From Thauera humireducens (GTDB lineage Bacteria; Pseudomonadota; Gammaproteobacteria; Burkholderiales; Rhodocyclaceae), in contig NZ_CP014646.1 in the NCBI RefSeq assembly GCF_001051995.2, positions 3,038,001 to 3,102,000 of the forward strand: a stretch of 64,000 bases of DNA. The letters are read 5' to 3'. Of this stretch, positions 51,684-60,138 are shown piece after piece (position 1 is the first letter of the stretch; each line of letters starts with the position of its first letter). Below the pieces are notes generated by a model that saw nothing but the letters and a program-made list of their open reading frames with translations, was not told where the DNA came from and made no database searches. The position numbers were made by a program, and so were the translations under genes.

Positions 51684-52541
51684 ATGAACTCAAGCCCGGG
51701 TGCGGCTCGCTATGACGAGCCGGCATATCAGGATGACGGCACCGCCTGCATTCCAGACCAGCAGCGCTTCGCCCAGTCGCAGTCTGCAGCGGCACGCAGC
51801 CTGTGGATGCTATTGGCGGCGGCCGCCGGCGTGGCAGCGGGTTCTGCACTCGCGACACAGTTCCCGGTGGGCGGGTCGCTGACGCTGATTCTAGCGGTGC
51901 TTGCGCTGGTCGGCGGCCTGCTGTCGACGTGGTCGCCCTGCGGCTATTCCAGCTTGAGCCTGCTGCGTCCGGCGGGCCGCTACTCGGCAGCCTCGGTCCT
52001 GCGCTGGACGCCGACCTTCATCGCCCATGCCATCGGCTACGCCGTCGGCGCGCTGGTTCTCGGTTCCATGCTCGGCCTGGTCGGCGGCATCGCCCTGGGC
52101 GCGCTTCCGCTCGAGTATTCGGCAATCGGCCTTGCGGTGCTCGCGATCGCCTACGGGGTTCATCAGTTCGGCTTCCTGAAGATGCCGTATCCGCAGCGCC
52201 GGGCCCAGGTGCCGCACGATGCGCGTTTCCGCTTCCGTCCCTCGGTCATCGGGCTGCTCTACGGCTATGCGCTGGGGATGAACTACCTCACTTACGTGCA
52301 GACGCCGATGCTCTACATCGCCACCGGTGCGGCGCTTGCCAGCGGCAGCGTGGGGTCGGCCATCGCGATCATCGCCCTGTTCAACGTCGGCCGCTGCCTG
52401 CCGGTCGCGATCAATTTCCTGCCGGTCACCGACCAGGGGGTCCAGGCCTGGCTCGCGCGCTGGCAAGAGCGTGCGGTCGAGGTGGATGGCTTCGTTCTGA
52501 TCGCACTCGGTTCGGCCGCGCTCGCCTTGTTGCTCGGCTGA
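51684..52541 (+). CDS. mauF: Methylamine utilization membrane protein MauF
   Basis: 285 residues with a polar N-terminus of 35 residues and about seven membrane segments. LLSTWSPCGYSSLSLLRPAG and the second half with NVGRCLPVAINFLPV are conserved in MauF. Mutants in other methylotrophs lack active methylamine dehydrogenase, so it is thought to help export or mature the small subunit, perhaps through its membrane cysteines (similar to DsbD/CcdA). First gene of the mau operon. Confidence 0.88.
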   Translation: MNSSPGAARYDEPAYQDDGTACIPDQQRFAQSQSAAARSLWMLLAAAAGVAAGSALATQFPVGGSLTLILAVLALVGGLLSTWSPCGYSSLSLLRPAGRYSAASVLRWTPTFIAHAIGYAVGALVLGSMLGLVGGIALGALPLEYSAIGLAVLAIAYGVHQFGFLKMPYPQRRAQVPHDARFRFRPSVIGLLYGYALGMNYLTYVQTPMLYIATGAALASGSVGSAIAIIALFNVGRCLPVAINFLPVTDQGVQAWLARWQERAVEVDGFVLIALGSAALALLLG

Positions 52542-52615
52542 AACGGTTCCACGCGCCGTCGCGGTGCGATCCAGCGCGGCGCAAGCACGAGAACCAGAAA
52601 TCAACAGGAGACAAA

Positions 52616-53827
52616 ATGAACAAGAAGCTTTCGACCGGCGCCCGACGCGGGCGCCTGGACATCTTGCTCGGCGGCGTGGCCTCCACGGCGCTGATCCTGG
52701 GGGCGGCTTCGGTTTCGGCGCAGGTGCCGGAACAGCTCGGCGCGGAGGCCACGGCGCAACTGCAGGAAGAGTCCGTGATCCTGTCCGCGCCGCCCAGCGA
52801 TTCGAAGCGCGTGTATGTGCTGGATCCGGGCCATTTCAACGCGACCTCGACCGTCTACACGATCGATGGCAAGTCGTCTTCCCTGCTCGGCATGACCGAT
52901 GCGGGCAAGCTGCCGCATGTGATGCTGGCCAGCGACGGCGGCTTCTTCGCGGTGGCGAACACGGTGTATTCGCGCATTTCGCGCGGCACGCGCAATGACT
53001 ACGTCGAGCTGATCGACAGCCGCACGCACGACGTGCTGGCCGATATCGACATTCCGGAAGGCCGCTTCCTGACCGGTGTGCTCGAACGTCTTGCGGCGAT
53101 GTCGACCGACGACAAGCACCTCCTGTTCCAGCAGTTCTCGCCGTCGCCGGCGGTGGGACTGGTCGATCTGGAGAAGAAGTCCTTCGTCAAGATGATGGAA
53201 GTGCCGGACTGCTACCACCTGTTCCCGGTGCCCAAGCAGCAGTTCTTCATGCACTGCCGCGACGGTTCGCTGCTGCAGGTCGGCTACGACGGTACGGGAA
53301 ACACCACGCAGAAATCGACCAAGGTGTTCCATGCCGAGAACGAGTACCTGCTGAACAACCCCTTCTATTCCAACGCGAGCGGACGTCTGGCGTGGCCGAC
53401 CTACGAAGGCCGCATCTTCCAGGCGAAGCTGTCGGCGTCGGGCGCCGAGTTCCTGCCGCCCATCGAGGTATTCACCGAACAGGAGAAGGCAGCCAAGTGG
53501 CGTCCGGGGGGCTGGCAGACCATCACCTATCACACGGGCAGCAACGAGCTCTATCTGCTCGCCGACCAGCGTGAGAAGTGGACGCACAAGCTGCCGAGCC
53601 GTTTCGTGTTCGTGGTGGATGGCGCGACCGGCAAGCGACTGCGCCGGATCGACCTGAATCACGAGATCGACTCGATCGCGGTGAGCCAGGATGCCGAGCC
53701 GCTGCTGTATGCGGTGTCGGCGACCGACAAGGCGCTCTACACCTACGACGCCCGCAGCGGCAAGGCGGTCGGCACGGTAGATGAGCTCGGCAGGGCGCCG
53801 ATCCTGATCGTCACGCCGGACAGGTGA
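52616..53827 (+). CDS. mauB: Methylamine dehydrogenase large (heavy) subunit
   Basis: 403 residues. After a signal peptide ending SVSAQ comes a seven-bladed beta-propeller. RVYVLDPGHF, NTVYSRISRGTRNDYVE, LLFQQFSPSPAVG, VPDCYHLFP, MHCRDGSL and WRPGGWQTITYH match the MADH heavy chain far better than aromatic amine dehydrogenase. It is periplasmic and forms the alpha2-beta2 enzyme with MauA that oxidises methylamine to formaldehyde and ammonia. AGGAG precedes ATG 52616. Confidence 0.95.
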   Translation: MNKKLSTGARRGRLDILLGGVASTALILGAASVSAQVPEQLGAEATAQLQEESVILSAPPSDSKRVYVLDPGHFNATSTVYTIDGKSSSLLGMTDAGKLPHVMLASDGGFFAVANTVYSRISRGTRNDYVELIDSRTHDVLADIDIPEGRFLTGVLERLAAMSTDDKHLLFQQFSPSPAVGLVDLEKKSFVKMMEVPDCYHLFPVPKQQFFMHCRDGSLLQVGYDGTGNTTQKSTKVFHAENEYLLNNPFYSNASGRLAWPTYEGRIFQAKLSASGAEFLPPIEVFTEQEKAAKWRPGGWQTITYHTGSNELYLLADQREKWTHKLPSRFVFVVDGATGKRLRRIDLNHEIDSIAVSQDAEPLLYAVSATDKALYTYDARSGKAVGTVDELGRAPILIVTPDR

Positions 53828-53833
53828 CGCGCG

Positions 53834-54379
53834 ATGAACTGGCTATCCAACCCTGCCGTGCTGGTGTTCGCCAAGATGTTCCTGGCGCTCGTTCTGGTTG
53901 CCGCCGCCGTTCCCAAGCTGCGGCATCCCGACGAGTTCCTGGGCGTGGTCGCCAACTACCGCATCCTGCCCTCGGCCCTGGTGGCACCGTTCGCGGCCTT
54001 GCTGCCCTGGATCGAGCTGGCATGTGCGGCAGCGCTGTTCATCCCGGCGACGAGCGTGCTCGCCGCCGGCGTGGCAGCCGGACTGTGTGCGTCCTTCGCC
54101 CTGGCGCTGGCCATCAACATCGCCCGCGGTCGTACCCATATCGACTGCGGCTGCCTGCGCCGGCCGGCCAGCAAGAGCCGGATCGGCAGCTTCCACGTCG
54201 CACGCGCCCTCGGTCTCGTCGGCATCGCGCTGTTCATCGCGGGCACCGGCAAGGCCACCGGCGAAGCGTCGTTCGGCAGTCTGACGCTGGGTGTGGTGGC
54301 GGCCCTGATGCTCGTGCTGATCTATCTGGTGGCCGATCTCATGACCGGTCTGCCGGATGCACGTGCACGCAAGCACTGA
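53834..54379 (+). CDS. mauE: Methylamine utilization protein MauE (DoxX-like)
   Basis: 181 residues with four or five membrane segments. FAKMFLALVLVAAAVPKLRHPDEF and LPWIELACAAALFIPAT belong to the DoxX/MauE fold; IDCGCLRR contains the pair of cysteines typical of MauE and is placed to pass reducing or oxidising power to MauD. Needed for a stable small subunit with its disulfides. Six bases after mauB. Confidence 0.92.
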   Translation: MNWLSNPAVLVFAKMFLALVLVAAAVPKLRHPDEFLGVVANYRILPSALVAPFAALLPWIELACAAALFIPATSVLAAGVAAGLCASFALALAINIARGRTHIDCGCLRRPASKSRIGSFHVARALGLVGIALFIAGTGKATGEASFGSLTLGVVAALMLVLIYLVADLMTGLPDARARKH

Positions 54380-54406
54380 CAACAAACTCTTCAAGGAATC
54401 CATCCA

Positions 54407-55033
54407 ATGGCAAGCGAAATCCTCTTTGCATCCAACGTCCTGCTGTGGGCCGGCTTCATCGCCCTGTCGGCGCTCCTGTTCGGCGTGGTGCGCCAGATTG
54501 GCCTGCTCCACGAACGCTCGGCCCCGCTGGGCGCGATGATGATCGACCACGGCCCGGACATCGGCGAACGCTCGCCGACGTTCAAGGTGACCGAGTTCGA
54601 CGGTACGCCGATCACGGTCGGTCGTCCGCTCAACCCGGGTCGCCCCAGCCTGCTGATGTTCACCGGCCCGACCTGCCCGATCTGCGCGAAGCTGCTGCCG
54701 ATCATCCGCTCGGTGGCGGCGGCCGAAGGGGCCGATGTGGTGCTGATCAGCGACGGTACGCCGGCCGAGCACAAGGAGTTCCTGCGTCTTCACCCGCTGC
54801 AGGGCGAGCGCTACGTGGTGTCGGCCGAAATCGGCATGCGCTTCCAGGTCGCGAAGATTCCCTACGGCGTGCTGCTGGATGGCGAGGGGGTGATCCAGGG
54901 CAAGGGGCTGTGCAACACCCGCGAGCATGTCGAGAGCCTGTTCGAGACGGTGCGCATGGGCCATGCCTCGCTGCAGGGGTATCTCCAGCGCGAAACCGCG
55001 TCCGAAGCCGCGGGCAAGTACGAACTTCACTGA
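54407..55033 (+). CDS. mauD: Methylamine utilization protein MauD, thioredoxin-like disulfide factor
   Basis: 208 residues. One N-terminal membrane anchor (about 10-30) precedes a periplasmic thioredoxin-like domain with the active site GPTCPICAKLLP and the cis-Pro loop KIPYGVLLD. It forms or isomerises disulfides in MauA, which has many. The start is preceded by AAGGAA. It works with MauE, encoded just upstream. Confidence 0.93.
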   Translation: MASEILFASNVLLWAGFIALSALLFGVVRQIGLLHERSAPLGAMMIDHGPDIGERSPTFKVTEFDGTPITVGRPLNPGRPSLLMFTGPTCPICAKLLPIIRSVAAAEGADVVLISDGTPAEHKEFLRLHPLQGERYVVSAEIGMRFQVAKIPYGVLLDGEGVIQGKGLCNTREHVESLFETVRMGHASLQGYLQRETASEAAGKYELH

Positions 55034-55124
55034 TGGAAGCCCGTCGCTGCCTGTCGGGCGGCAGGGGGCGCCTCATCGAAGCAGCAAGGCAAGACCAAGC
55101 ACGACCACGCTGAAGGAGACCGAA

Positions 55125-55685
55125 GTGAAGAAGAACACAGGATTTGACTCGACCATCGAGAGGCTGGCGCGATCGACCGCCAGCAAGACCAGTCGCCGCG
55201 GCTTTCTGGGCAAGCTCGGCGCCCGCCTGGCCGGCGTGGCGTTGCTGCCGCTGCTGCCGGTCGACCGCCGCGGCCGCCTCAACGAAGCGCATGCGGCCAC
55301 GGTTGGCGGGCTGACGCGGCAGGGCTTCAAGCCGCAGGACAAGGACCCGAAGTCCTGCGATTACTGGCGCCATTGCTCCATCGACGGCAACCTCTGCGAC
55401 TGCTGCGGCGGCTCGCTGACCTCCTGCCCGCCGGGCACCGAGCTGTCGCCCAGTTCGTGGGTGGCCAGCTGCTACAACCCGGGCGACGGGCAGAACTACC
55501 TGATCGCCTACCGCGACTGCTGCGGCAAGCAGACCTGCGGGCGCTGCAACTGCGTCAATACCGAGGGCGAACTGCCGATCTATCGACCGGAGTTCAACAA
55601 CGACATCGTGTGGTGCTTCGGTGCCGATAACGACGCGATGACCTATCACTGCACGATCTCGCCCATCGTCGGCAAGGCGAGCTGA
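55125..55685 (+). CDS. mauA: Methylamine dehydrogenase small (light) subunit, TTQ-bearing
   Basis: 186 residues from GTG 55125, with AAGGAG upstream. A long twin-arginine-type signal ([16 protein letters not shown]) ends near HAA. Trp112 and Trp163 correspond to the beta-Trp57 and Trp108 that become tryptophan tryptophylquinone (their spacing of 51 is exact), and Asp87 and Asp131 correspond to beta-Asp32 and Asp76. The end THYC-like [14 protein letters not shown] is the MADH hallmark. There are 14 cysteines in the mature part rather than the usual 12; Cys94 and Cys138 are additional. Confidence 0.96.
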   Translation: MKKNTGFDSTIERLARSTASKTSRRGFLGKLGARLAGVALLPLLPVDRRGRLNEAHAATVGGLTRQGFKPQDKDPKSCDYWRHCSIDGNLCDCCGGSLTSCPPGTELSPSSWVASCYNPGDGQNYLIAYRDCCGKQTCGRCNCVNTEGELPIYRPEFNNDIVWCFGADNDAMTYHCTISPIVGKAS

Positions 55686-55690
55686 GTGCA

Positions 55691-56731
55691 GTGGAAACCG
55701 CAAGCCGTGTCCTGTCGTCCGCAGCGCCGCGTGCGCTGCGGGCGTTCGCGCTCGGCCTGTCGGTGTCGCTTGTCTGCGTGCCCGCTGCCGCCATGGACGG
55801 TGGCGGGCGCAGCGACTACCGCCGGCCGGATTCGCCGCCCGCCCCGGGGGGACAGCCGCCCAGTGCGGCGCAGATCGAGCTCGGCCGCACGCTGTTCTTC
55901 GATCCGCGGCTGTCGCGCGACGCGACGATGTCGTGCGCGACCTGCCATGCGCCCGAACTGCGCTGGAGCGACGGCCGGGTGCGGCCGATCGGGTCGGAAC
56001 AGGTGGTCCATGCCCGGCGCACGCCTACGGTGGTCAACAGTGCATGGCTGAGCGCGCTGATGTGGGACGGGCGCGCCGCGTCGCTCGAGGCCCAGGCGGC
56101 ATTGCCGATCACCTCGCCGCACGAGATGGGACAGGCGATGCCGGCACTGGTCGAGCGCCTGTCGGGCATCGCCGGCTATCGCCGCTTGTTCGGCCAGGCC
56201 TACGGCGACGAGGTGGTGTCGGAACGTCGTGTGGCCGAAGCCCTGGCCAGCTTTCAGCGCACGCTGGTGTCGCCGGTCGCGCCCTTCGATCGATGGGTGG
56301 CCGGTGAGGACGATGCGATCGACGCGCAGGCGCGTGCTGGTTTCCGTGTCTTCACCGGCAAGGCACGGTGCGTTGCCTGTCACAAGGGCTGGCGTTTCAC
56401 CGACGACAGCTTCCACGACATCGGGCTGGATTCGACCGACCCCGGGCGCGGCGCGCACGTGCCGGCGGAGGTGGTGATCATGCAGCACGCCTTCAAGACG
56501 CCGTCGCTGCGTGATCTGGCGGTGGAGGGACCCTACATGCACGACGGTTCCATGCACAGCCTGGAAGAGGTCATCCGGCACTACGAAAAGGGCGGGCGGC
56601 AGCGGCCCAGTCTGTCGCCGGAAATGAAGAGCTTCGAGCTGGACCCCCATGAGCGTGCGGCACTGATCGCGTTCCTGCGCACGCTGGATGGCGGGTTTGT
56701 CCGTGTCGACCCGCCGGTGCTGCCGGAGTGA
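55691..56731 (+). CDS. mauG: Di-haem enzyme MauG (TTQ biosynthesis)
   Basis: 346 residues from GTG 55691, five bases after mauA. A signal peptide ends near residue 34. Two c-type haem sites are present: CATCH (82-86) and CVACH (227-231). Trp92 in RWSDG lies between the haems, as in Paracoccus MauG. Tyr298 in VIRHYEKGG aligns with the Met ligand of di-haem peroxidases and so is the probable Tyr axial ligand that defines MauG. The enzyme completes TTQ in preMADH through a bis-Fe(IV) state. It acts in the periplasm. Confidence 0.93.
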   Translation: METASRVLSSAAPRALRAFALGLSVSLVCVPAAAMDGGGRSDYRRPDSPPAPGGQPPSAAQIELGRTLFFDPRLSRDATMSCATCHAPELRWSDGRVRPIGSEQVVHARRTPTVVNSAWLSALMWDGRAASLEAQAALPITSPHEMGQAMPALVERLSGIAGYRRLFGQAYGDEVVSERRVAEALASFQRTLVSPVAPFDRWVAGEDDAIDAQARAGFRVFTGKARCVACHKGWRFTDDSFHDIGLDSTDPGRGAHVPAEVVIMQHAFKTPSLRDLAVEGPYMHDGSMHSLEEVIRHYEKGGRQRPSLSPEMKSFELDPHERAALIAFLRTLDGGFVRVDPPVLPE

Positions 56732-56740
56732 GGTGAGCAC

Positions 56741-57154
56741 ATGATCGACCGCATGAGGAAATCCGCAGCCGCCTGGGCTGCCGCATTGGGGCTTCTCGGG
56801 GCGCTGGCGGCATGTGCGACGACTCCGCCACCGCTGGCGGCGCGGATGACGCTGTCGCACCACGAGTTCGAGCCCTGGTCCTTCGTGCCGCGCGCGGGGG
56901 AGCCGATCGAGATCGACAACCGTTCCGACATCGCGCACAGCATCTACATCACCTACCCCGACGGCACCGTGGTGAGCCTGGGCACCCAGCTGCCGGGCAC
57001 GGTGCTGCGCTGGACGCCACCGCAGGATGGCGAGTTCGTGCTGCGCTGCTGGATACATCCGGTGATCCGTGCCGCACTGACGGTGGGCGCCGGTCCGGTC
57101 TCGGGCGGCGGCTCGGACGGGCGGCGGCAGCATCATGGTGCCACCCCCCACTGA
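56741..57154 (+). CDS. mauL: Cupredoxin-like lipoprotein MauL
   Basis: 137 residues. Lipobox LAAC (Cys25), then a cupredoxin fold: EFEPWSFVPRAGEPIEIDN, His66 in DIAHSIYI, and Cys103/His106 in LRCWIHP. The usual Met ligand a few residues later is absent. mauL stands in this place in the mauFBEDAGLMN clusters of Methylophilus and Methylobacillus, and its role is not settled; copper supply or electron transfer is possible. Its last 20 bases overlap mauM. The tail is rich in Gly and His. Confidence 0.85.
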   Translation: MIDRMRKSAAAWAAALGLLGALAACATTPPPLAARMTLSHHEFEPWSFVPRAGEPIEIDNRSDIAHSIYITYPDGTVVSLGTQLPGTVLRWTPPQDGEFVLRCWIHPVIRAALTVGAGPVSGGGSDGRRQHHGATPH

Positions 57155-57827
57155 CCCCGTTCCGGCACCGGGCGTCAGCCCGCGGCGGCAGGCGTTCCGG
57201 CGCGTGGCGCGTGCGCTGGGCGGCGTGATGATCGCCACCCTCGCGGCCCGCGGCCTGCTGGGTGCGCGCCCGGCACGCGCCGCGCACATGCTGCGGCCGC
57301 CCGGCGCCCTGCCCGACGCCGATTTCGACGCCCGTTGCATACGCTGCGGCCTGTGCGTGCAGGGCTGCCCGTTCGATATCCTGAAGCTGGCGGACTGGGA
57401 CGATCCCGCCCCGATCGGAACGCCCTTTTTTGTCGCCCGCCAGGATCCGTGCCGGATGTGCGCCGACCTGCCTTGCGTGCGTGCCTGTCCGTCCGGGGCG
57501 CTGGACCCGCTGCTGGTCGATGTGCGCGAGGCCGACATGGGCGTGGCGGTACTGGTCGGTCACGAGAGCTGCCTCAATTACAAGGGATTGAGCTGTGGGG
57601 TATGCGTGCGTGTGTGCCCGGTGCGCGGCGAAGCGATCGCGTTGCGCGAGATCGTGCGCAATGGCGCGGTGATCCGCGTGCCCACGGTGAATACCGACCA
57701 GTGCACCGGCTGCGGCAGCTGCGAGAAGCATTGCGTGCTGTCGCATGCGGCGATCCGGGTGTTGCCCCGGGCGCTGGGCATCGGCCGCTCGGGCGCCAAT
57801 GCGGCCGGGCGTGGCGGGGTCCGCTGA
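57135..57827 (+). CDS. mauM: Ferredoxin-type protein MauM (NapG-like)
   Basis: 230 residues. A twin-arginine-type leader (SPRRQAFRRVARALGG) is followed by four 4Fe-4S motifs: CIRCGLCVQGCP, CRMCADLPCVRACP, a variant CLNYKGLSCGVCVRVCP and CTGCGSCEKHC. This matches NapG/MauM. With MauN it is thought to feed electrons from the quinol pool to the periplasm, although mauM and mauN are dispensable in some methylotrophs. The stop overlaps the mauN start (TGATG). Confidence 0.92.
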   Translation: MVPPPTDPVPAPGVSPRRQAFRRVARALGGVMIATLAARGLLGARPARAAHMLRPPGALPDADFDARCIRCGLCVQGCPFDILKLADWDDPAPIGTPFFVARQDPCRMCADLPCVRACPSGALDPLLVDVREADMGVAVLVGHESCLNYKGLSCGVCVRVCPVRGEAIALREIVRNGAVIRVPTVNTDQCTGCGSCEKHCVLSHAAIRVLPRALGIGRSGANAAGRGGVR

Positions 57828-58645
57828 TGAAAGCGATGCGGCGCCGCTTCCCATACTGGCTGCTGGCAAGGCGCAGCGTGCAACTCGCCGTGCTCGCCGC
57901 CTTCATGTACGAACTGCCCGGTCTGGGCCGGGTGGTGACCGGCAATCTGGCGTCGAGCACCTGGTTCGGACAGCTCCAGCTCACCGACCCTTTCGTCGCC
58001 CTGCAGGCGCTGCTGGCGGGCCAGGCCCTGGGGGCGGCCGCGCTCATCGGCGCGCTGGTGGTCGCAGTGGCGTACGCGGCGTTGGGCGGCCGCATCTACT
58101 GCGCCTGGATCTGCCCGATCAACCTGCTGACCGACCTGGCCCATTGGCTGCGCACCCGCCTCGGCGTCCGGCGCCATGTCCCGGTATCGCGACATGTCCG
58201 CTATGGCGTCCTGGCCGCCGCAGTGTGCGCCTCGGCGGCTGGATCGACCCTGGCCTGGGAGATCGTGAATCCCATCACCCTGCTGCAGCGCGAACTGATG
58301 TTCGGTGTCAGCAGCGGCAGCTGGCTGCTGGTGGTGCTCTTCCTGTTCGACCTGCTGTACAGCCGGCGTGGCTGGTGCGGGCATCTCTGCCCCGTCGGGG
58401 CGTTCTATGCCCTGCTCGGACGGTTCGGACGGCTGCAGGTCGGTGCATCCGGGATGGGCGAACGGAGCGCGTCGGTGAGGGCCTGCCCCGAGCCGCAGGT
58501 GCTGGCACCGATCGTATCGGGGCAGGCAGAGGCGGTGAGGTCGGGCGAGTGCATGCGCTGCGGCGCATGCATGGATGCCAACCCGTCGGCAGGCCTCGGG
58601 ATGCGTGTCCGGATCGTGGCCCGGCCGCGCATCCCGCCTGCCTGA
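57827..58645 (+). CDS. mauN: Polyferredoxin membrane protein MauN (NapH-like)
   Basis: 272 residues with four membrane segments. IYCAWICPINLLTDL and WCGHLCPVGAFYALLG are the two CxxxCP motifs of NapH-type quinol oxidases. The C-terminus has CMRCGACMDANPS, where the last cysteine of a 4Fe-4S motif is replaced by Asn, so the second cluster may be incomplete. Last gene of the mau operon, four bases from the convergent azurin gene. Confidence 0.9.
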   Translation: MKAMRRRFPYWLLARRSVQLAVLAAFMYELPGLGRVVTGNLASSTWFGQLQLTDPFVALQALLAGQALGAAALIGALVVAVAYAALGGRIYCAWICPINLLTDLAHWLRTRLGVRRHVPVSRHVRYGVLAAAVCASAAGSTLAWEIVNPITLLQRELMFGVSSGSWLLVVLFLFDLLYSRRGWCGHLCPVGAFYALLGRFGRLQVGASGMGERSASVRACPEPQVLAPIVSGQAEAVRSGECMRCGACMDANPSAGLGMRVRIVARPRIPPA

Positions 58646-58649
58646 AGGT

Positions 58650-59093
58650 TCAGCCTTCCAGCTTCAGGCTGCCGCGCATCATCGACCAGTGGCCGGGGAA
58701 GGAGCAGAAGTAAGTGTATTTCTCGTCCTTGCCGAGCGCGCTCACCTGAAAGCTGACCGAAGCGCTCTCGCCGCCGCCGAGCAAGGGCGTGGCGGCGATC
58801 ACGCGCGCGTCACCCTTCGCGATGAAGTTGTTCTCCGCGCCAGCCGCCACCCCGGCCTTGGCGATGCTCTCGACGTCGGCACTGCGGGCCAGCACCCAGT
58901 TGTGGCCCATGCCGGTCTTGGGCATGCGGCCGCGGTGCTGGAAATGAACGGTGAAGGTCTCGCAGCTCGACGGCACGGTGATGCTGCGTACGTCGAAGGT
59001 CATGGTGTCAGCGCTGCCGACGGTGGTCTCGCAGGTTTGTGCCTGCGCCACGACCGGCGCGAGCAGCAGGGGAAGCAGCAGTTTCAGGCGCAT
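58650..59093 (-). CDS. azu: Azurin
   Basis: 147 residues from ATG 59093 (GGAGA upstream) with signal peptide ending AQA. The copper site is complete: His in MGHNWVLA, Cys in YTYFCSFPGH, the following His and Met in HWSMM. CETTVGS and SSCETF supply the conserved disulfide. Azurin is a periplasmic blue-copper electron carrier. Since the mau cluster has no mauC, azurin is the likely acceptor from methylamine dehydrogenase, passing electrons to a c-type cytochrome or oxidase. Confidence 0.95.
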   Translation of the reverse strand: MRLKLLLPLLLAPVVAQAQTCETTVGSADTMTFDVRSITVPSSCETFTVHFQHRGRMPKTGMGHNWVLARSADVESIAKAGVAAGAENNFIAKGDARVIAATPLLGGGESASVSFQVSALGKDEKYTYFCSFPGHWSMMRGSLKLEG

Positions 59094-59359
59094 GACGTCT
59101 CCAGTCCAGGATGTGGGGGATTCCGTGAGGAATTCTGAAGACGCGCATTCGCGAGCCGTAGCAAGAATCGGCAGTACTTGTGTCGCGATGTCGAAAGCGT
59201 GGCGTGACCGGCCTGCCGTGGCGCCCTGTTGCCGGTTTATTGCATGCCCGGGGCGCGTTCGTGTGCAGAATGAAGTCTCGATACCGGGTCGTGGTCTCCT
59301 CCGCACACCGGTCATCGTCGGGGTCCTGCAGCGAGAGGCAGGATGCCGCCGTTCCCGTC
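59094..59359. other. Intergenic region upstream of azurin
   Basis: No protein-coding gene that I can support. Minus-strand signals for azurin must lie at its left end. A plus-strand transcript from this segment would be stopped by the terminator at 59360, although no plus-strand gene precedes it. Confidence 0.5.
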
Positions 59360-59395
59360 ATCGGCGATCCGCCTGAGTGGATCGCCGATCTTTTT
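59360..59395 (+). terminator. Strong Rho-independent terminator without an obvious gene
   Basis: ATCGGCGATCC (59360-59370) pairs perfectly with GGATCGCCGAT (59379-59389) over an eight-base loop, followed by CTTTTT. The minus strand has no T run, so it acts on the plus strand. The nearest plus-strand gene upstream is mauN, over 700 bases away beyond azurin. Confidence 0.82.
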
Positions 59396-59435
59396 AGCGC
59401 CTCATCGGGGCGCCTGTCCGGGTAGCAGACCCGTC

Positions 59436-59900
59436 TCAGTCTTCCAGGCGGTACTTGTCGTGACAGGCCTTGCAGTTCTTGCCGACTTCGCCGAAGGCGG
59501 TCTTCACGGCGGCGGCGTCACCGCTGGCGGCGACCTTGGCCAGTTCGTTTGCGGCGGCGTTGAAGTCACGCGCGATCTTGCCGACGTTGTCACCGTCGGT
59601 GAAGAACTCGGGCTTCACACGGGTCTTGACGTTGCCGATCGCCTTGTCGGTGCCGGGGCCATACAGGGCGCCCATGCCGGAGTTGGCGATGCCGGCGATG
59701 GCATTGGCGGCGGCGATGACCTGATCCTTGTTGTAGCTGCCTTCCAGGTTGGTCTTGATCTTGCCCATGTTCCAGCTCATGAACGAGTAGCCAGCCTGGC
59801 GATAGCGGATCTGGTCTTCGGGCTTGACCTGTGCGGAGGCCAGGGTCGTCAGGGACAGTGCGAGCACGCCGAGGGTGGCGCGGGCGATGGACTTCTTCAT
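59436..59900 (-). CDS. Cytochrome c' (class II c-type cytochrome)
   Basis: 154 residues from ATG 59900. Signal peptide ends ASA. The four-helix-bundle pattern starts KPEDQIRYRQAGYSFMSWNMGKI (in part), and the haem site NCKACHDKYR lies at the C-terminus (Cys143, Cys146, His147), as always in cytochrome c'. The haem is five-coordinate and binds NO, so the usual role is NO protection or delivery in denitrifiers. It is divergent from the haem-c chemoreceptor over 238 bases. Confidence 0.93.
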   Translation of the reverse strand: MKKSIARATLGVLALSLTTLASAQVKPEDQIRYRQAGYSFMSWNMGKIKTNLEGSYNKDQVIAAANAIAGIANSGMGALYGPGTDKAIGNVKTRVKPEFFTDGDNVGKIARDFNAAANELAKVAASGDAAAVKTAFGEVGKNCKACHDKYRLED

Positions 59901-60138
59901 GTGTTGCCTCGTGGTTACGATGGATCGAAGGTCCGGGTTCAGGTTTCCGGACCGGTCTGTGACAGCGCCGACAGTGTAGCGGTTCGCTCTCCGTTCAGTC
60001 ATTGGTCATCGGATGGCCTGCCGTCGCCCGATCTGGGCGGGGTATCCGTCGCTATTCCGGCGACGGCGAAGGGCTGCGTTGGCCTACACTGGCGTCATCT
60101 TGGCGAAATTCAAGTTCATATTGGGAATCAGGAGACCG

